Of a stretch of 64,000 nt of DNA, positions 10,438 through 23,369 are shown in pieces. Within the stretch, counting starts at the first letter, position 1. Every line of letters begins with the position of its first letter. The notes under the pieces are model-generated. The model had not been told where the DNA came from and did not search any database. It saw nothing but the letters and a program-made list of their open reading frames with translations. The stretch is taken from assembly GCA_949317995.1 (NCBI GenBank), contig OX439049.1:11346395-11410394 (forward strand), given 5' to 3'. Both the position numbers and the translations under genes were made by a program. Source of the stretch: Acholoe squamosa. Its lineage: Eukaryota; Annelida; Polychaeta; Phyllodocida; Polynoidae.

Positions 10438-11865
10438 AACATTTTATTTTAGGTTGAAAAAAATGTAATTTCAACGGAAAAAGAAAAACGTTTTTTTTTT
10501 ACAAACGTTGAAAATCCTGAAAATATGCGAAAATATGCAAATGTAAATATGTTTTTTATGGGGGCAACTGCTGCTGGTTCAGTACAGTACACATACGATT
10601 GTTGCTCGAGCAGTGTTATTCTTGATAACATATGCCCAAGGAACCAGATGTACATCATTGCACATGGTCATATAACTGTGTAGGGAATCGAGTTATCATT
10701 CAAGACTTATTATGTATTCCACACTGAATTACTGTCTGAGGATAGTATGGGGATAGGCGTCTGTCAAGGAAGATGAAGTTTATAATAACCTGGGAAATAT
10801 GTCTGCCACTTGTCCTTATTCTCATCCCAGTACAAAAAGTCCCTCATGGATGTCAACACAACAAAATTGCCGATTCACTGCCAACTGACGGCTGTCAGTC
10901 ACTGACGGACGGCGTAGGGACAGTATCCTTAGCCCTTTAATTGTTTCTAGTTCTATTAGAGCTTGGGGTATGATTATTTGGTTCACTATTGATCAATCCC
11001 TAATTGTTTTAATTCCACTATCAATGCACACTGGCGGCCTACTCCAGCTGCCAGCCAGCCGCCATCACTGCATATGACGTCATGACCTCACAACCTAATT
11101 GGATCTGAAAACGAGGCTCGCTGAAATCACATGCCTCTAGCATAACAGACTGATCTCATTGGGACCATAATGCTATGGGATTCGAGAGGCACGTGATGTC
11201 TGTTCATAGGGGTCACTCTACAGCGGGTGTCTTGATGCCTCGGCTTACTGACAATACCCTTGAGTTTGGCTCATTTTCACCCCTCCAGCGACTCTTTGCT
11301 GATCACAAAGGAACTAATGAGCACTATGACCTGGGAATTGATGTGGATATTTCCAAAGGTAGTCTTCTGCATGGCACAAAAGCCAGTTTGAGGTTGTTTT
11401 TTTTTTGTAAAAAGATCCCCTAATTTTTCAGAGACTTTACCTTGCTCAAAATGTGTTATACTGTCCACATTCCATCTCCCAGTACTGTTATAGTAATCTG
11501 CTCAAAATGTCATGAAGATAATAGCATTTTTTCAGGATTTTATGGCCTCTAATGGGGTTCAATACTAGAGTAGCTTACGATCCTCTGAAGCTCCGTAAAC
11601 AATATATTTAAGCCCAAGTACCTATGGGTCAAAATAGGGCATATATATATTCCAAGATTTACTGGACATATGGTTCCTTGGACACATAATTGCAAGGGAA
11701 ACACTTCTACACCACCAATAATATTTTTATTCCTTAGTGGGGGGGGGGTCATAGCTAAGATTTCCATATGGTTTGGGTGAGTTTTGGGGCATGATTTATT
11801 TTTTATATGCATTTAATTATTATTTCACGAGCGGAACGTTACTGATAGAGTCCATCTAACACAGT
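10438..11865. other. Intergenic with AACGTT repeat fragment, no gene seen
   Basis: A fragment of the AACGTT repeat family occupies about 10438-10530. The rest contains short ORFs on both strands that resemble nothing known and are not supported by splice sites. Confidence 0.5.
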
Positions 11866-11866
11866 C

Positions 11867-11984
11867 AACAAAATACGTTTCAAAACGTTTCAGAACATTT
11901 CCCTATGGCTCCCTAACATGGACAAACGTTTTAAAACATTAGAAACAGTTATTTGATGTTAACTGATGTTTTTTTGTTGAGTGG
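11867..11984. repeat. Short AACGTT element with CACTCAACAAAA ends
   Basis: The right end reads TTTTTTTGTTGAGTGGG and the left end ACACAGTCAACAAAAT, an imperfect inverted pair, with AAACGTTT units between. A related left end (CCCACTCATCAAAT) occurs at 46313. It seems to be a second AACGTT-type family, different from the CCCANTTGGCA one. Confidence 0.45.
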
Positions 11985-12399
11985 GTACCTGCTTAGGGAA
12001 TATCACCAGTCTTCTTATTATATGCAATCAAGAGGTACCCTGGAGGCCGTTTCACTGCGAACTTTATTTTATATAAGGACACGGACAAAAAAGGCGGACC
12101 CTGACACGGACTCCGCCTTATTTTATTTAAAAACTGTTTCTGTTCATACTCCGTCACCCCTCCGTGAAAAAAAAAGAACACGGACCCTTTAATCAGAAGG
12201 CGGACCCTTGAACACGGACGTCCGCGTTTTACCCTCCGCCTTCATTTAATTAATTATTTTTCATGTTAGGTACTTGCGCCTTATCCGTGATTTTTGGCGG
12301 GGTTTCTCGGGGAATCCCCTGTGACGTCATGAATTATGGGATATCAATGGCCGCCTCCACCTTCCGGGAGACGCCGTTTTCTTTCGACAATAAAATAAA

Positions 12400-13712
12400 A
12401 TGCCGAAAGCTGCTCAGAAGGTGAGTTAAAGTCAGCCAATTTTGTGTGAAAGATGTACTCTGACACGTAGGGTATGGTAATCTGTCGAACTAAGTGTGTC
12501 AGTCAGTTTAAAGTGTATATAAAATGTGTTTTTTGGTCGGCGTTCAGCGTCTAGCATTTGTCAATGTAGTAAATAAAGGGCTACAGTTTTCCAGCAATGA
12601 GTTAATCTTTTTTTTTATTTATTTTTTCAGTCGTCCCGCCAGCAGGCGGAGGAGGATGAAGACCTGTACTATGACTAAGACGAGGAAGTAGATGAGTTCG
12701 ACGAAAACTACGACAAGGATCTACTAAAACCCGGTGACTTTCCCGGAATGGGTGCTGATCAGGACATCGCTTATATGGTATATAAATTCAAAAAATCCCT
12801 CGTCCGCAAGAAAGCTCAGGGGGATATCGGGGTAGAGGCAGACATTGATTACCTGGTGTATAAGTACCGGAGAAATCTTCTCCGCGAGCAGTCTCAAGGT
12901 GGAATATCTGAAAAAAGACAGAAAGGGAAAGCTCCTAGTTCAGAGCACCCGTCTCATTTTGGTTTAAGACCCAGCAGACCTGTTGTACCCCCTCTTAAGG
13001 AGGACGATGTTTTGTGTGACCCTGACTATGTCCCTACAGACGATGAAGAATGTTTCTCTGCTCCTACTGGCCGGGGACAATCTGTGAGAGGGGTAGGCCT
13101 CGAGGCTCTGGCAGTTCAGAGAGGGGAGCTACTCAAGGTGCAAGAGGAACCCGTGGAAGTAGAGGCTCACAAGGTGCTAGAGGAACCCGAGGTCGTGGAC
13201 GTGGCAGTAACATTTCTGGAAATGTTTCTACTGCTTCTTCCACTGATTCCACAGTTAAGAAATGGAACAAACTTGAACTTAAGGCTCTTATCTGGGGAGC
13301 CAACCACCTGAAACCTATATTAAAAGGAAAGTTCAAGGCAAGCTCAGACGGAAGGACGATGAAGAAGTTAGCATGGGAGGAGTTAGCGGGTAACTATAAT
13401 TTTTTTTTTCTATTTTGACATGGGTATCCACTTATAAATCATATCTTTTGTTTCATGTGTTATACTGCATAAAAAGAAATGGTATTTATTGTCATTTAAC
13501 ATTTGCCATGTATACAGTTGTGACTGTACATTTTTTTTGTCTATTCTTGACCATACAGTTTAACTTAATCAGACATTTTCTGTTACTGTAACAAATTTTT
13601 TTTTTTCAGAATATGTCGAGTCCATAGGAAAACGTGAGTGGAAGGTCAAACAATGCAAAGATAAGCTATTGTATTTCAGCCAAGACGCCAAAAGAAAGGT
13701 AGGTCTGCTGTG

Positions 13713-13752
<40 letters not shown>

Positions 13753-16700
13753 TTTACATTATACATTATACCATAATAGTATATATTAACCTCTTAACTT
13801 TTCACCCCATGATATACTCTCTCTGTATGTCTTAACATGTATATATATCATGCTCTTATATAAATGGAATTAAAAGGCACCATATTATCTAAAGTTGTAC
13901 TTCTTTTATATTTCTGAGTCCCTAAATGCTATGCTATATCTCAATTTTAATTGGACAGAGGCAGTACGTCGACAATAAATGCAGAAGTGGTAGTGGGCAA
14001 CGAGAGGAAAAGGGATACTTAAACGATTTCGAAGAGGCTATACTGGATTGGGTAGGGGAGGATGTAGTACTAGGTAAGCTAAAATCAAAGTACTTGGCCT
14101 TCTGGCATACATTTTTATTTTCCTATGGAAAAATCTATTAACTATATGTCCATATATTTATAAAAATACAAATCCTGCTTCCTCTCTCATCCGCCAACAC
14201 TCTTCATAAGAAAAACAAATTAAATGTACAATTCTTTTATGTTTCATATTTATATTGCAAAAATGGGTCTTTGTTGTTCTGACACTACTTATATGTCCAA
14301 GTATATGAAAAGATGATTCATTTATTTTAAGGGATACCCGGCATGCAGCCGCCTAACCTCAAAGGGGGAGGGAGGACCGACCAGGCGTGGTCATGTTACG
14401 ATCCTGAGAGGGACAACCGGCAGGACTATGGGGATCTAGCAATGCCCAGTGATGCCATGAAGGCTGTGATGGAGGGCGATCTACTGGCCACGGACGAGGA
14501 AGGCGGTGAGTTCTTTTTTCTGTCCTATATCATAAAATGGGTCCACCTTGTGTTTTTTATTTCTTCACGGAGAAGAATATTATATATTTTGATACAGCCT
14601 ATGATATTATACAATGTGTATATGTGTTGTCATAGAACATAGGAACATGGATTGCCATTTCTATACAGACACTTGTTAGTCTGAGAAAATGTAACATGCT
14701 TTTAGTTAAAAAAAAAAAATACTGTTTGTCACTTTATTCCTTCAGATCCACTGATGGAGGAGGAGGATTACAATGAACCTGTGGAGGAGGAGGACGTTTT
14801 CCAATCAGTGGATCATTACAGACATGAAGACGGGAAATCCCTTCTACCTCGGGTAGTCGTCGAGCAACCCAATACCTCGTTGGCAGATGACAACGACCTC
14901 AGAACTCCCCCGCCCGCTAGTGTTTCAAGACAAAAAATGCTTCTTTTCAACAAAAGAGAGAATGATAAGAAAAAGGGTATTCAGTCTAAGAGAAAGCCAC
15001 CAGAGGAGGAGCTGTCTCCCCACGCTAGAGAGAGAGTTGATAGACGAAATGAGCTTTTAAAGGAGGTGAAGAAAATAGTTACTAGAAATACCCCAAAGAA
15101 ACCACCTACTACTTCTAAACCAAATAACATTGAGAAGCCTTCTACCTCCGTGGACAAACAGGTATTAGAAAAACCTCCACCTCGAAAAGAACCTGAAAAA
15201 GTGGTCCCTATATCTGAGCCAAAGCCTGTTAAAGATACCTCTGAACCCGCCGCCAAAAGACAGCGTACTAGGCCACCATCTTTCAGTGAACTCATAGCAG
15301 AAGGTGATTTTTCGGGGGTAGAAATGCAGATGTCTTTAAGACCAGCACCCCAGCAGTCAAGTACAAGGAAGGCATGGACAAAAGTCCTGGAAGTAAAAGG
15401 AAAACAGGTTCCATAGTAGACCTGACAGCGGAAACATCAGACAGTAAAAGGAGAAAACTTGATTATGGTGACCCAGATGATTCGCTCCCATCATTAAATA
15501 ACATGTCAAGAAATAGGTGTGATGCCACGTTCAGGTCTGAATTAAAAAATAAAATCCAGTTAGATATGGAGGAAACAAGGAACCTTAGTATGGACCACAA
15601 CAAAAAACTGTGTGAAGCTCTTATGAAACATCAGGACGAGTTGGCACAAAACACCCAAGAAACTGCTACTATTATGGTCAAGTCCCTCAAAGGAGTTACG
15701 AGTGGAATAACTGCAGCGCTCCGTGAGCATTCCCATGAGACAGCACGCTATGTGAGGGAACAGAGAGATTCTATGTTAAAGGCCCAAGAAAAATATATTG
15801 AGGAGCAGAGGAAAGAAGCTGAAGAAGATACCATTGCTTTAGGAAATGTGCACACTCAATTAACCAATGCCATTGTCACTAAACAGGTTCAACTTGTAAA
15901 GGCCTTGGAGAAATTGAGTGAGAATATGGTAGATAATACAGAGAAGGTCGCTGAGTCTCAAGGAAAGATGAACGCTGAGGTGGTCGACATGCAGGGCTCC
16001 GTCGCCTCCCTCTCACAGTCTTTCAGTGGTTTAATAATTAATGTCGACCACTTGCAGCAAAGATGTGCCACAGGTATGAGAACAGTAGAGACTGTGGATG
16101 ATATCCTGAAGGAAGTCACCACGACTGTTAAAAAGTTGAACCAGGCTGTGACTTACTCTTTTGACCACAACCTAATACGAGGTGAGATAACATAATTTTC
16201 GTTGACTTTAACAGGTATACCTTGTTATATCAAGAACATTTTAAAAACAGAAAATGAATGTAATTAATAGTTTCACTTTGAATTAAATCGCCTTCAAACA
16301 ATATAGAAAATAATTAATAGGTTTAATTAGTTAAGGTGGATATTAAGTGACTGTCTTTCTTTTTCAGCTCCGTCCGTCCGCAGTGTCGGAACCGAAACAG
16401 AGGAAGTAATATTCCAGACTCCAGGTCGCGTGTCAGAGGAGTCAACTGATTTGCCTGAGAAGGGGACCGATAAGCCTGGACCGGGGACTGATAACCATGA
16501 GGAGAGTACTGAAAGGCCCGAGGAAGATACTTCTTCACAGAATAATGGCGTGTCTGCCTTCCTGACTCACCCATACACAGGTAAAAATTAAGAACTATTT
16601 AATAACCCATACCCACATTAAACATGTAACCGAAATAATTTACTGTAAGAGTATCATAAAAAGTAATTGATAGATAAGTTTACTACAGCTCTGTGCTGGA

Positions 16701-17632
16701 TATTATAATATGCTTTTATATACCAAAAAATAATCCGTGATAGCTTGCTGAATCCAAGTCATGAAAGACTGAAATTAATAATTAAGTAAAGGCTGATACC
16801 TCCATCACATAGGCCATGACATAAATGCAAATGTCCATGAGCAGGGAATAGATTTGCCTCGTATTCACCTAGGTGAGGCCTCTGCTAATGGATATTTGGT
16901 ACTTTATCTGTAAAGCTATACTATGTTGTATCATCTGATCTTGCAGAAGAGGGAGTCGCCAACTACCACACAACAGAGCAGGTGTTTGAAGAGACAGGTT
17001 CTATTTCAAGAAAGATTTCTGCTCCTCTCATTATTCCAGGCGCAGGTGAGTCAATATATATAATTATCTGCACATGACACATAGTTAGATTCATCTCTGT
17101 TTTACATAGTACATAAAAAGAACTTAAAATAGTAGGAGAATTTATAATTAAAATGTTCATCTACATATGACGTCTTAAAAACAAACTTACTGAAGACGGA
17201 CATCTAACCCTGCTATGTGATATTACTTGTCAATACAAGGATCATGTTTTCTAATTTTTTTTATTTGCAGCTATATGTCAGGAGGCCACAGAGAGCAACG
17301 ACGGCCTTGGTCTACCCACGTTCACAGTTAAATCGAGCGATGACTTCGTAATAGTCCAAGACACCGCTATGGAACAAGTACAATGTGAGGGAGGGTATAA
17401 GGAACAGACTGAAACACGAGCAGAAGAACCTACAGAAGGAGGGGACACGAACACAAGAGCTGACACGAAAGCTGAAGGGGAAGGAAGTGGACACATAGAG
17501 GAAGATGCTAAGTCTGCAGGGGGAGTGGAATCTACGGATGATGCTGGGTCAGTTTCTGACCGGGACGAAATGCCTATGCGTAAGTCCAAAAGGCTCCGCA
17601 TAAAGAAACAACTGCATGACTTCCAAATGTGA
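12400..17632 (+). pseudogene. Harbinger-associated Myb/SANT-type gene, nine exons, damaged
   Basis: The exons are 12400-12420, 12631-13389, 13610-13698, 13959-14073, 14332-14505, 14746-16181, 16368-16580, 16947-17045 and 17271-17632, all with GT/AG borders and consistent phase. An acidic N-terminal region is followed by an RG-rich stretch and a Myb/SANT-like domain (KKWNKLELKALIWGANHLK, then KLAWEELAG across a junction, then KREWKVKQCKDKL), with the three spaced tryptophans expected. Later come lysine/proline-rich sequence, a long predicted coiled coil (about 15590-16150), acidic exons and a basic C-terminus (RKSKRLRIKK), a probable nuclear signal. In Harbinger elements the partner protein carries the transposase into the nucleus and binds the ends. 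Lesions: in-frame TAA at 12676-12678, a frameshift near 13085 and another near 15315 beside T and G runs. Because phase is otherwise maintained, inactivation is recent or partly a sequencing artefact. Confidence 0.8.
13714..13752. repeat. (TA)n microsatellite
   Basis: A short TA dinucleotide run in the third intron of the plus-strand Harbinger gene. Confidence 0.9.
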
Positions 17633-18334
17633 CGATGGACATCCGCGTTCATGTTATGGAGACTCATATTTGTTAAGGGTAGAATATACTCTGGAAGTTA
17701 AGTTTAACTGTTTTGCCACGTTAAAGAAAAAGAGGATAACTGTAAGTTAAAATAATACTCAGGTTTAATGTCCATGTCCTGAAGTAAGGTTTTTCATCTC
17801 AGTGTGACGATGTAGTATTTGTCAAAGTGTATGTATGATAGACAGAACATGTCACTTTTCTCCAGAATAAATAATGCTTAGTCTGTCAATAAGAAGATAA
17901 CATTTTGTTCTCTTACGCATGTGGGCGTTATTTTAATGTAAGAAAAAGGTGAAGCTGTATCAGAGTTTACAGACGAGGAGAGATGTAATAGTCTATAAAT
18001 ATATAGATAACAGAAACAGCCGACAAATAATTGATTATTACAAGTGCATGTAATTTTTATCTTGTTTCATTTTACCCAAATGTATGTGAAAGACTTAGGA
18101 CCTAGCACATGGAGAAAATATGTACATATCATTTGTTAACATGTTTCACATCTAAGTGTACTAAAAACATATCCACATTAATTTATTATGTACCATATAG
18201 ACAAGGAGTATTTTATTCTTGGCTCGACATGCCTCAAATACATGGAGAATCTCTTTCATAAAAACCAATCAATATAAGGTTACTGTTGTGCTTCTCAGTT
18301 CATTTAAACATTTCTATGTTAAAAGAAATATATT

Positions 18335-20053
18335 TCAGCGCCTCCTGTTTGGACCAAAATGATCCTGAATGTATTCCTCTCTCAAGTTTTTGAAGGTGAC
18401 TCGTGGCTTGGGGCCTACGTTTTCAGGTTGATCTATGGGGGGAAACTTCCTCTTGAAGTTGTCCTTAGCCGGGAAGTCCCGCAGGAGTTTGATCTTGGCG
18501 ATCCTGGCGACATTATGCAGGGCAACACACGATTCAATTATGCAGGCTGCCCCGAAAGGACAGTGCATGAGGTACCCCCCGCTCGAGTCCAGACACCTAG
18601 AAAATTTAATTTTTTTTAAAGTATTGAGTCCGTTACAACAGGGAAACAAGAATTGTTTTTAGACCATAGCCTTCATTAAGTTAGAATCTGATATGGTTAG
18701 ATAAATAAAGGTACAGTGATATCTTACCTCCACCTCTGCTTAAGTTGGCCTATGGTCCTCTCTACCTTGGAACGTGTCTTCTTATGCCACTTATTGTATT
18801 TGACATCCTCGTCTGTCACCTCTGGTTTGACGGGGGTGTAGAGGTAGTCTGTCAAAGTGTACCTTTGGATAAAAGAAATAACATAAAGAGGATATCCCTA
18901 ATGAGGAACAGAAATAAATATATTTTCTTATAAAATACACTGTATCAATTTCAGTCTTAAATAGAATTTGTTTTTTCTTGTTACTACACAATGCAAAGGT
19001 AAAGAACAGCTTAATAATATCTTACCCTCCGTCTCCCAGTAGGAAGAACCCACTGAAGTCTCCCCTCTCACCCAGGTATTTGACTTGTGATCCATTCATC
19101 ACATACACATCGTTGCACGACCCAGGGTTGCTCACATTGACGTGCATAATAATGCAGTCCCAGTCACAGATGATCTTCACAAAGAAGAGAACAACAAGAT
19201 AGAGAAAAGGACTGTACATCATGCTATATCAATTCATGGCTAAGTTCAAAAACCCAAAGAAGAAAGTTTTTGTATATACTAAGAAAGACTGTAACATGTT
19301 TAAATTAAATAAAATCTCACCATGGTATTTATGGAGTAGTACCCCTTGTAGCAGTAGTACTGATTTTCATCAGAAACCACTCCTTTAGGGCATTCGATAG
19401 GTACATGGGTGCCATCCACCAACCCGAAGACCCCTGGCTTACGTTTCTCGCGAAGGAACAGAACAGACTTGTTGTTCTTGTCTAGGACTGTGTCAGGCCA
19501 TACCACATAGTCCTCCAGGGCGTCGTGGAAGTAATCCGTGATCTCCTGCACGGACCTGCACACGGTAGAAAGAGAAACTCCGTGGCAGTCTCCTATGGTG
19601 GAATAGTTGGCCCCAGTAGCAAAATACCGAACTGCTATACAGAACTGAAAAAAGAATTAACTTGAATAAATTCAAAATTTAACAAATATAAGAAGAAGAA
19701 GGGGTATAGAGCTATGAAATTGAAGAGGAAAATAAACATAAAATATTATACTTGCTTTTTACAGGTTAACGGGAAAGGAGGAGGGGTAAATTTAAATGAC
19801 ATAAGAACATTCTGTAACAGTAGAAGTAAAACAATGTATGAGCACTCACTCGAATCCTATGTGGGACAGCATGGACCCCTCTCAAGATCCTACGCTTTGG
19901 TGGAAGGTAGGCCACATAGTTCTTTATTAGTTGTCTGGTGACTGCTTTCGTGAGCCTATATCTCTGCAGGAATTTCTTTTCTGTGAAGAAGGACAGTGGA
20001 TCTCGCCTCGGGTAGAATTCCCGTTTGACACAAAGAACATAATACCTCCCCAT
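18335..20053 (-). CDS. PIF/Harbinger DDE transposase (HARBI1-like), intact
   Basis: Five exons on the minus strand (20053-19850, 19644-19321, 19174-19026, 18862-18728, 18596-18335) join without lesions to give 357 aa, close to the usual 350 of the family. All introns have GT/AG borders and phases agree. The N-terminus (LQRYRLTKAVTRQLI) is the helical region of the family. The RNase H-fold catalytic core has D145 in FGLVDGTHVPIECP, D224 in FFLLGDGGY and E260 in TRSKVERTIGQLKQRWR, the DDE triad. NPGSCND and YNKWHKKTR are further family signatures. The C-terminus has ESCVALHNVARI. The product should cut and paste the element, normally with the Myb-type partner encoded opposite. This gene looks functional while the partner is damaged. 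Domesticated HARBI1 is an alternative, but the terminal repeats favour a transposon gene. Confidence 0.92.
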
Positions 20054-20476
20054 GTTGTGACAGCCAGTTGAATGTTCCGCGACTGAGGGTCAGGGGTCAA
20101 AGGTCGGGTCAAGGTCGCTCCAATCAAGTTCAGGGAGGCTGGGTAAAATGTAAGGCGGACATAAAATTAGATATTTTGGTTGTCACGGACATGAAAGTGG
20201 ATTAAATAGGGCCCGTCTTGGGTCACCTACTGGTACCTTACCCCTCCGCCTTTTTCTGTCATAAGACGGACTGGAGGTGGACTTTGTTAGGGTCCGCGTT
20301 GTGAGCTGAAACGGTGAAAAGTCAGCGAAAAAAGACGGAGGTCCGTGGTTGTTCGCGGAGGTCCGTGTAGGGTAATATATTTAATTAAAATAATGAGTAG
20401 AAACGTTTTTTCAGAAGACGGACTCCGTCAAAGCAACGCGGACATCCACCTGGACGCGGTGAAACGGCCTCCAGGG

Positions 20477-21336
20477 GGGTCTTCTATAAAATTCTTTTTG
20501 ATGTACTCAGGGAATTACCCATGCTAGGTATATATAAGTGATTTTCAAAAGAGTACTTGGTGTATGTAAAGATACATTTTAGCACCACATATGAATAGGG
20601 AACGTTACTGATTGCTACAAGCATTTTTGAGATGATTAGAGTTCTACTTTTATAGTGCCACCTATTATCTTGTATGGTGTTTCTATCCTTTGTATTCAAT
20701 TGTAGACATGTTTGGCTTATGAGAAAAGACTATTTGGTGTATGTAAAGATACATTTTAGCACCAATTGGCATGTGCGCGTAGCAACAAGTGTACAAAAAG
20801 TTGTGGTTTTTAATTTTCAAAGTAATTTAAGACACCTAAGATGGGCCTTATGCATGTTTAAATGACTCTATACGGACTTAGCAGGTTTAATTATTAGCCA
20901 ATGAGATAATCCCAACTATTCACTGCGGCGCTGTCGGGGGCCAACTGGTACCCATCTGATAGGTGTTATCTGGAGAACTCGCTGGTAATAAGCTCCAGCA
21001 ATGGCGGCGCCCATGGGACAACCTGCTAAGGGTCTATATATGTAGTACAATCTCTTTTATCATTGTTTATGTGATGCCAATGGTATATGATGATGCATAG
21101 ATGAGCTGAGATCATTTTTTGAGAGGTTAATGAATAAGGAACGTTACTGATGGTACATGTGATATGGCCTCTATGCAGGTACTACGTACTATGTACTATG
21201 CAGTACAAGTATATATATCAGGCTCATTCTAATTATTCTGTACTACAAACAATGGACAGTTAATATAGTCATTGTATGAAGGATTTTGAATGAGCTAGGC
21301 TAAAGTTAAGAAATGGGATTTTATATATATATATAG
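20477..21336. other. Intergenic, short internal repeats, no gene seen
   Basis: TTGGTGTATGTAAAGATACA occurs at about 20558 and again at 20733. GGAACGTTACTGAT-like motifs occur at about 11834, 20598 and 21138, on both sides of the Harbinger-type element. No ORF is convincing. Confidence 0.5.
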
Positions 21337-21700
21337 AGTAGCGTCTTCGGTCTCCTCCGGATTAGAAATGACCACTCGTGACTCCGACAAGTATAATTAA
21401 CAAGAATCCTTTATTTCCTGGCTTCCTCTGCCACACCATCTAACCTTCATACGGAGACAAGTGTTTGTGCGTTCTGCTGCCACCCCAAACACAGACTGCC
21501 TGTCGGTGGGACACCTCCAGTTATTTATACACTTGTAAGTCCACCGACGCTGGTGTATGTCATATACACCGACCTAGGCGACGCTCCTCCAGATAACAAT
21601 AATTACGCAACGCTGACATGACTCCGCTTCTGCCGGCTTCCCCCGCCCCCATACCAGGATGGTTTCGGGATCCACCGGGGTCCGCTCGGTCTACGCCACA
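21337..21700 (-). repeat. 3' LTR of Gypsy copy 1
   Basis: On the minus strand it begins TGTGGCGTAGACC at 21700. It contains a TATA-like GTATAAATAACTGG near 21520 and AAATAAAGGATT near 21405. A purine-rich tract (GTTGGGAAGAG, minus strand) lies directly upstream, as expected of a polypurine primer. Confidence 0.88.
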
Positions 21701-22875
21701 CTCTTCCCAACTAATTAACAACATACTGGGAAAGAATGTCAAAGTACCCTCCTGCAGATGGGTTTCCAATTTAGAATAAACATTACTACACCATGGCCCC
21801 TGGGTGTCTTTGTTATTACTCTATCCATAACGGTATATCAAAACAATATAACATACATGAGATTTTATATCATTCATAACTAGCTTACTACCCCACCTCT
21901 ATAAGTGGTACCAAACTTATCTACAACTGCTGTCCCCTATGCAGTACATAACATGGCTTCCTCCGCCTAGCGTCCACCGAATCGTCCACCGAGATCAGCC
22001 CCCTCCGGCTTTTCTTGCCCTCCCGTGGTCGCCCTGTCGTCCAGTCCTCCGACCGCCTCCGGATGCCACCCCTGTGGCCCGCCAACTCTGCAACACAAGG
22101 TAAGTCGTTCTATACTTCTTACCCCACCTGGTTTCTATGCTTCTGTCGAGGTTCTACTTCTCCCCCGCCTGTACTGGCTGAGCACCCATCGATTACCCAA
22201 GTGCCCTCTCCACTACCCTTCCGGCCCCCGTAGACATCTTCCGACCCGGCAGCACCACCGACCCTCCGTCTCCTTCCCACCGACATCTGCCGATGCCCTC
22301 CTGTACTGGAGTCCCCGTCTCCCCCTTCCTTTAGGACTACTGGAAGAGACACTTACCCTATTGCTTGGAGCTTCCCGAGGCATCCTCCTCCACCGGCTCG
22401 CCTTCCTGGCTGCCCACAACAGCAGCACATTCCTTTATGGGAAACTTGCCCATACCGAGTTCTGGTGACCTGGACCAATTCTATATCCCCATTGGCCAGG
22501 CTTTGTACAGCTGAACTGGAGACACCCCCGGGCACCACTCATATCTCCGGGCCCAGATTCCTCGGTTGCCTCAGGCGCTGAGCGTACTCCTTAAGTTCGC
22601 GAGGACCCGTATAGTCTTGGTTCCAGGGCATGAGTGTCTCCTCCATCTCGGCCCTCCCGGTGGATTCAACGGCGGGGGGGGGGGGGGCTCGAGGCCGTCA
22701 CCTGACTCACTGCTACCACCCCTGCACAGGTGCCACTCCCCCCTCCGGAATGGGCACTATTTTAGCATCTGTCACAATAATTACCCGCTCTGAAGTAGGT
22801 GGCTCTAACCTATCCTCATTGTCAATGCTTCCTTGTAGTGTCTCCACCCCCTCCGGAACTAGAACCATCGTCTAT
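21701..22875 (-). other. 3' part of Gypsy copy 1 between ORF3 and 3' LTR
   Basis: The region is C/G-rich and has overlapping short frames on both strands, none convincing. It probably holds the degraded end of the third ORF and the 3' untranslated region. It includes a 15-G run at about 22673-22687. Confidence 0.4.
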
Positions 22876-22877
22876 AT

Positions 22878-23369
22878 CCCAGTGGGCACACAATGTTGCA
22901 TCAACATTGACAACCAGTTGATGTTATGTTGATGGTGTTGATCAACCTGTTTTCAACACTTTTTCAATATTTGTATTTTAACGTTGTCAACCATCACCAT
23001 TTCAACATCCAGTCAACAGTTGACATATCAATGTTGAAATATTGTTGTCAACTCAACGTTGATTCAACATTGATTAGTCAATGTTGAATCAACAATATTG
23101 ATTTCAATGTTGATACAATGTTGATTCAACATTGATATGTCAACAAAACAACTGTCAACGTTGTTTCAACATTGTTGAAACAATGTTGAGTCAACATAGA
23201 AACACAAACATTGAATCAGCGCTGATAGTTAGATGTTGAATCACAGTTGATTTTGAGTATGTTGTTTCAACTTTCAATTTCAACTCTATTTCAACCCTAA
23301 ATCAATGTTGATATGCAAACATTGCAAACGTTGTTTCAACGCTGAATCAACATTGATGTGCCCAGTGGG
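22878..23369. mobile_element. CAACATTGA-palindrome MITE in Gypsy copy 1
   Basis: The ends are CCCAGTGGGCACA and, from the right on the other strand, CCCACTGGGCACA. AT flanks both sides (22876-22877, 23370-23371). The interior is almost entirely variants of TCAACATTGA and its complement. It resembles the AACGTT element at 5848-6218 in ends, 2-bp A/T duplication and architecture. Confidence 0.75.

Larger units (their letters stand above)
12038..20476. mobile_element. Large PIF/Harbinger-type DNA transposon, two genes
   Basis: An 8.4-kb unit is bounded by an exact 18-bp inverted repeat, CCCTGGAGGCCGTTTCAC (12038-12055) and its complement (20459-20476). Subterminal regions are rich in GGACTCCG and CGGACNTCCG motifs on both sides. 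It encodes a HARBI1-like DDE transposase on the minus strand and a Myb/SANT-type protein on the plus strand, the two-gene layout known for this superfamily; the genes converge. The usual 3-bp target duplication is not visible: GTA precedes the left end and GGG follows the right. The true ends could therefore be slightly different, or one flank may be altered. The size is large because both genes keep multiple introns. Confidence 0.85.

Noticed and set aside
11175..11423. 82-codon plus-strand ORF
   Set aside because: No recognisable homology, splice sites or repeats; ends in low-complexity T-rich sequence.
14981..15295. 104-codon minus-strand ORF
   Set aside because: Shadow of the sixth exon of the plus-strand Harbinger gene.
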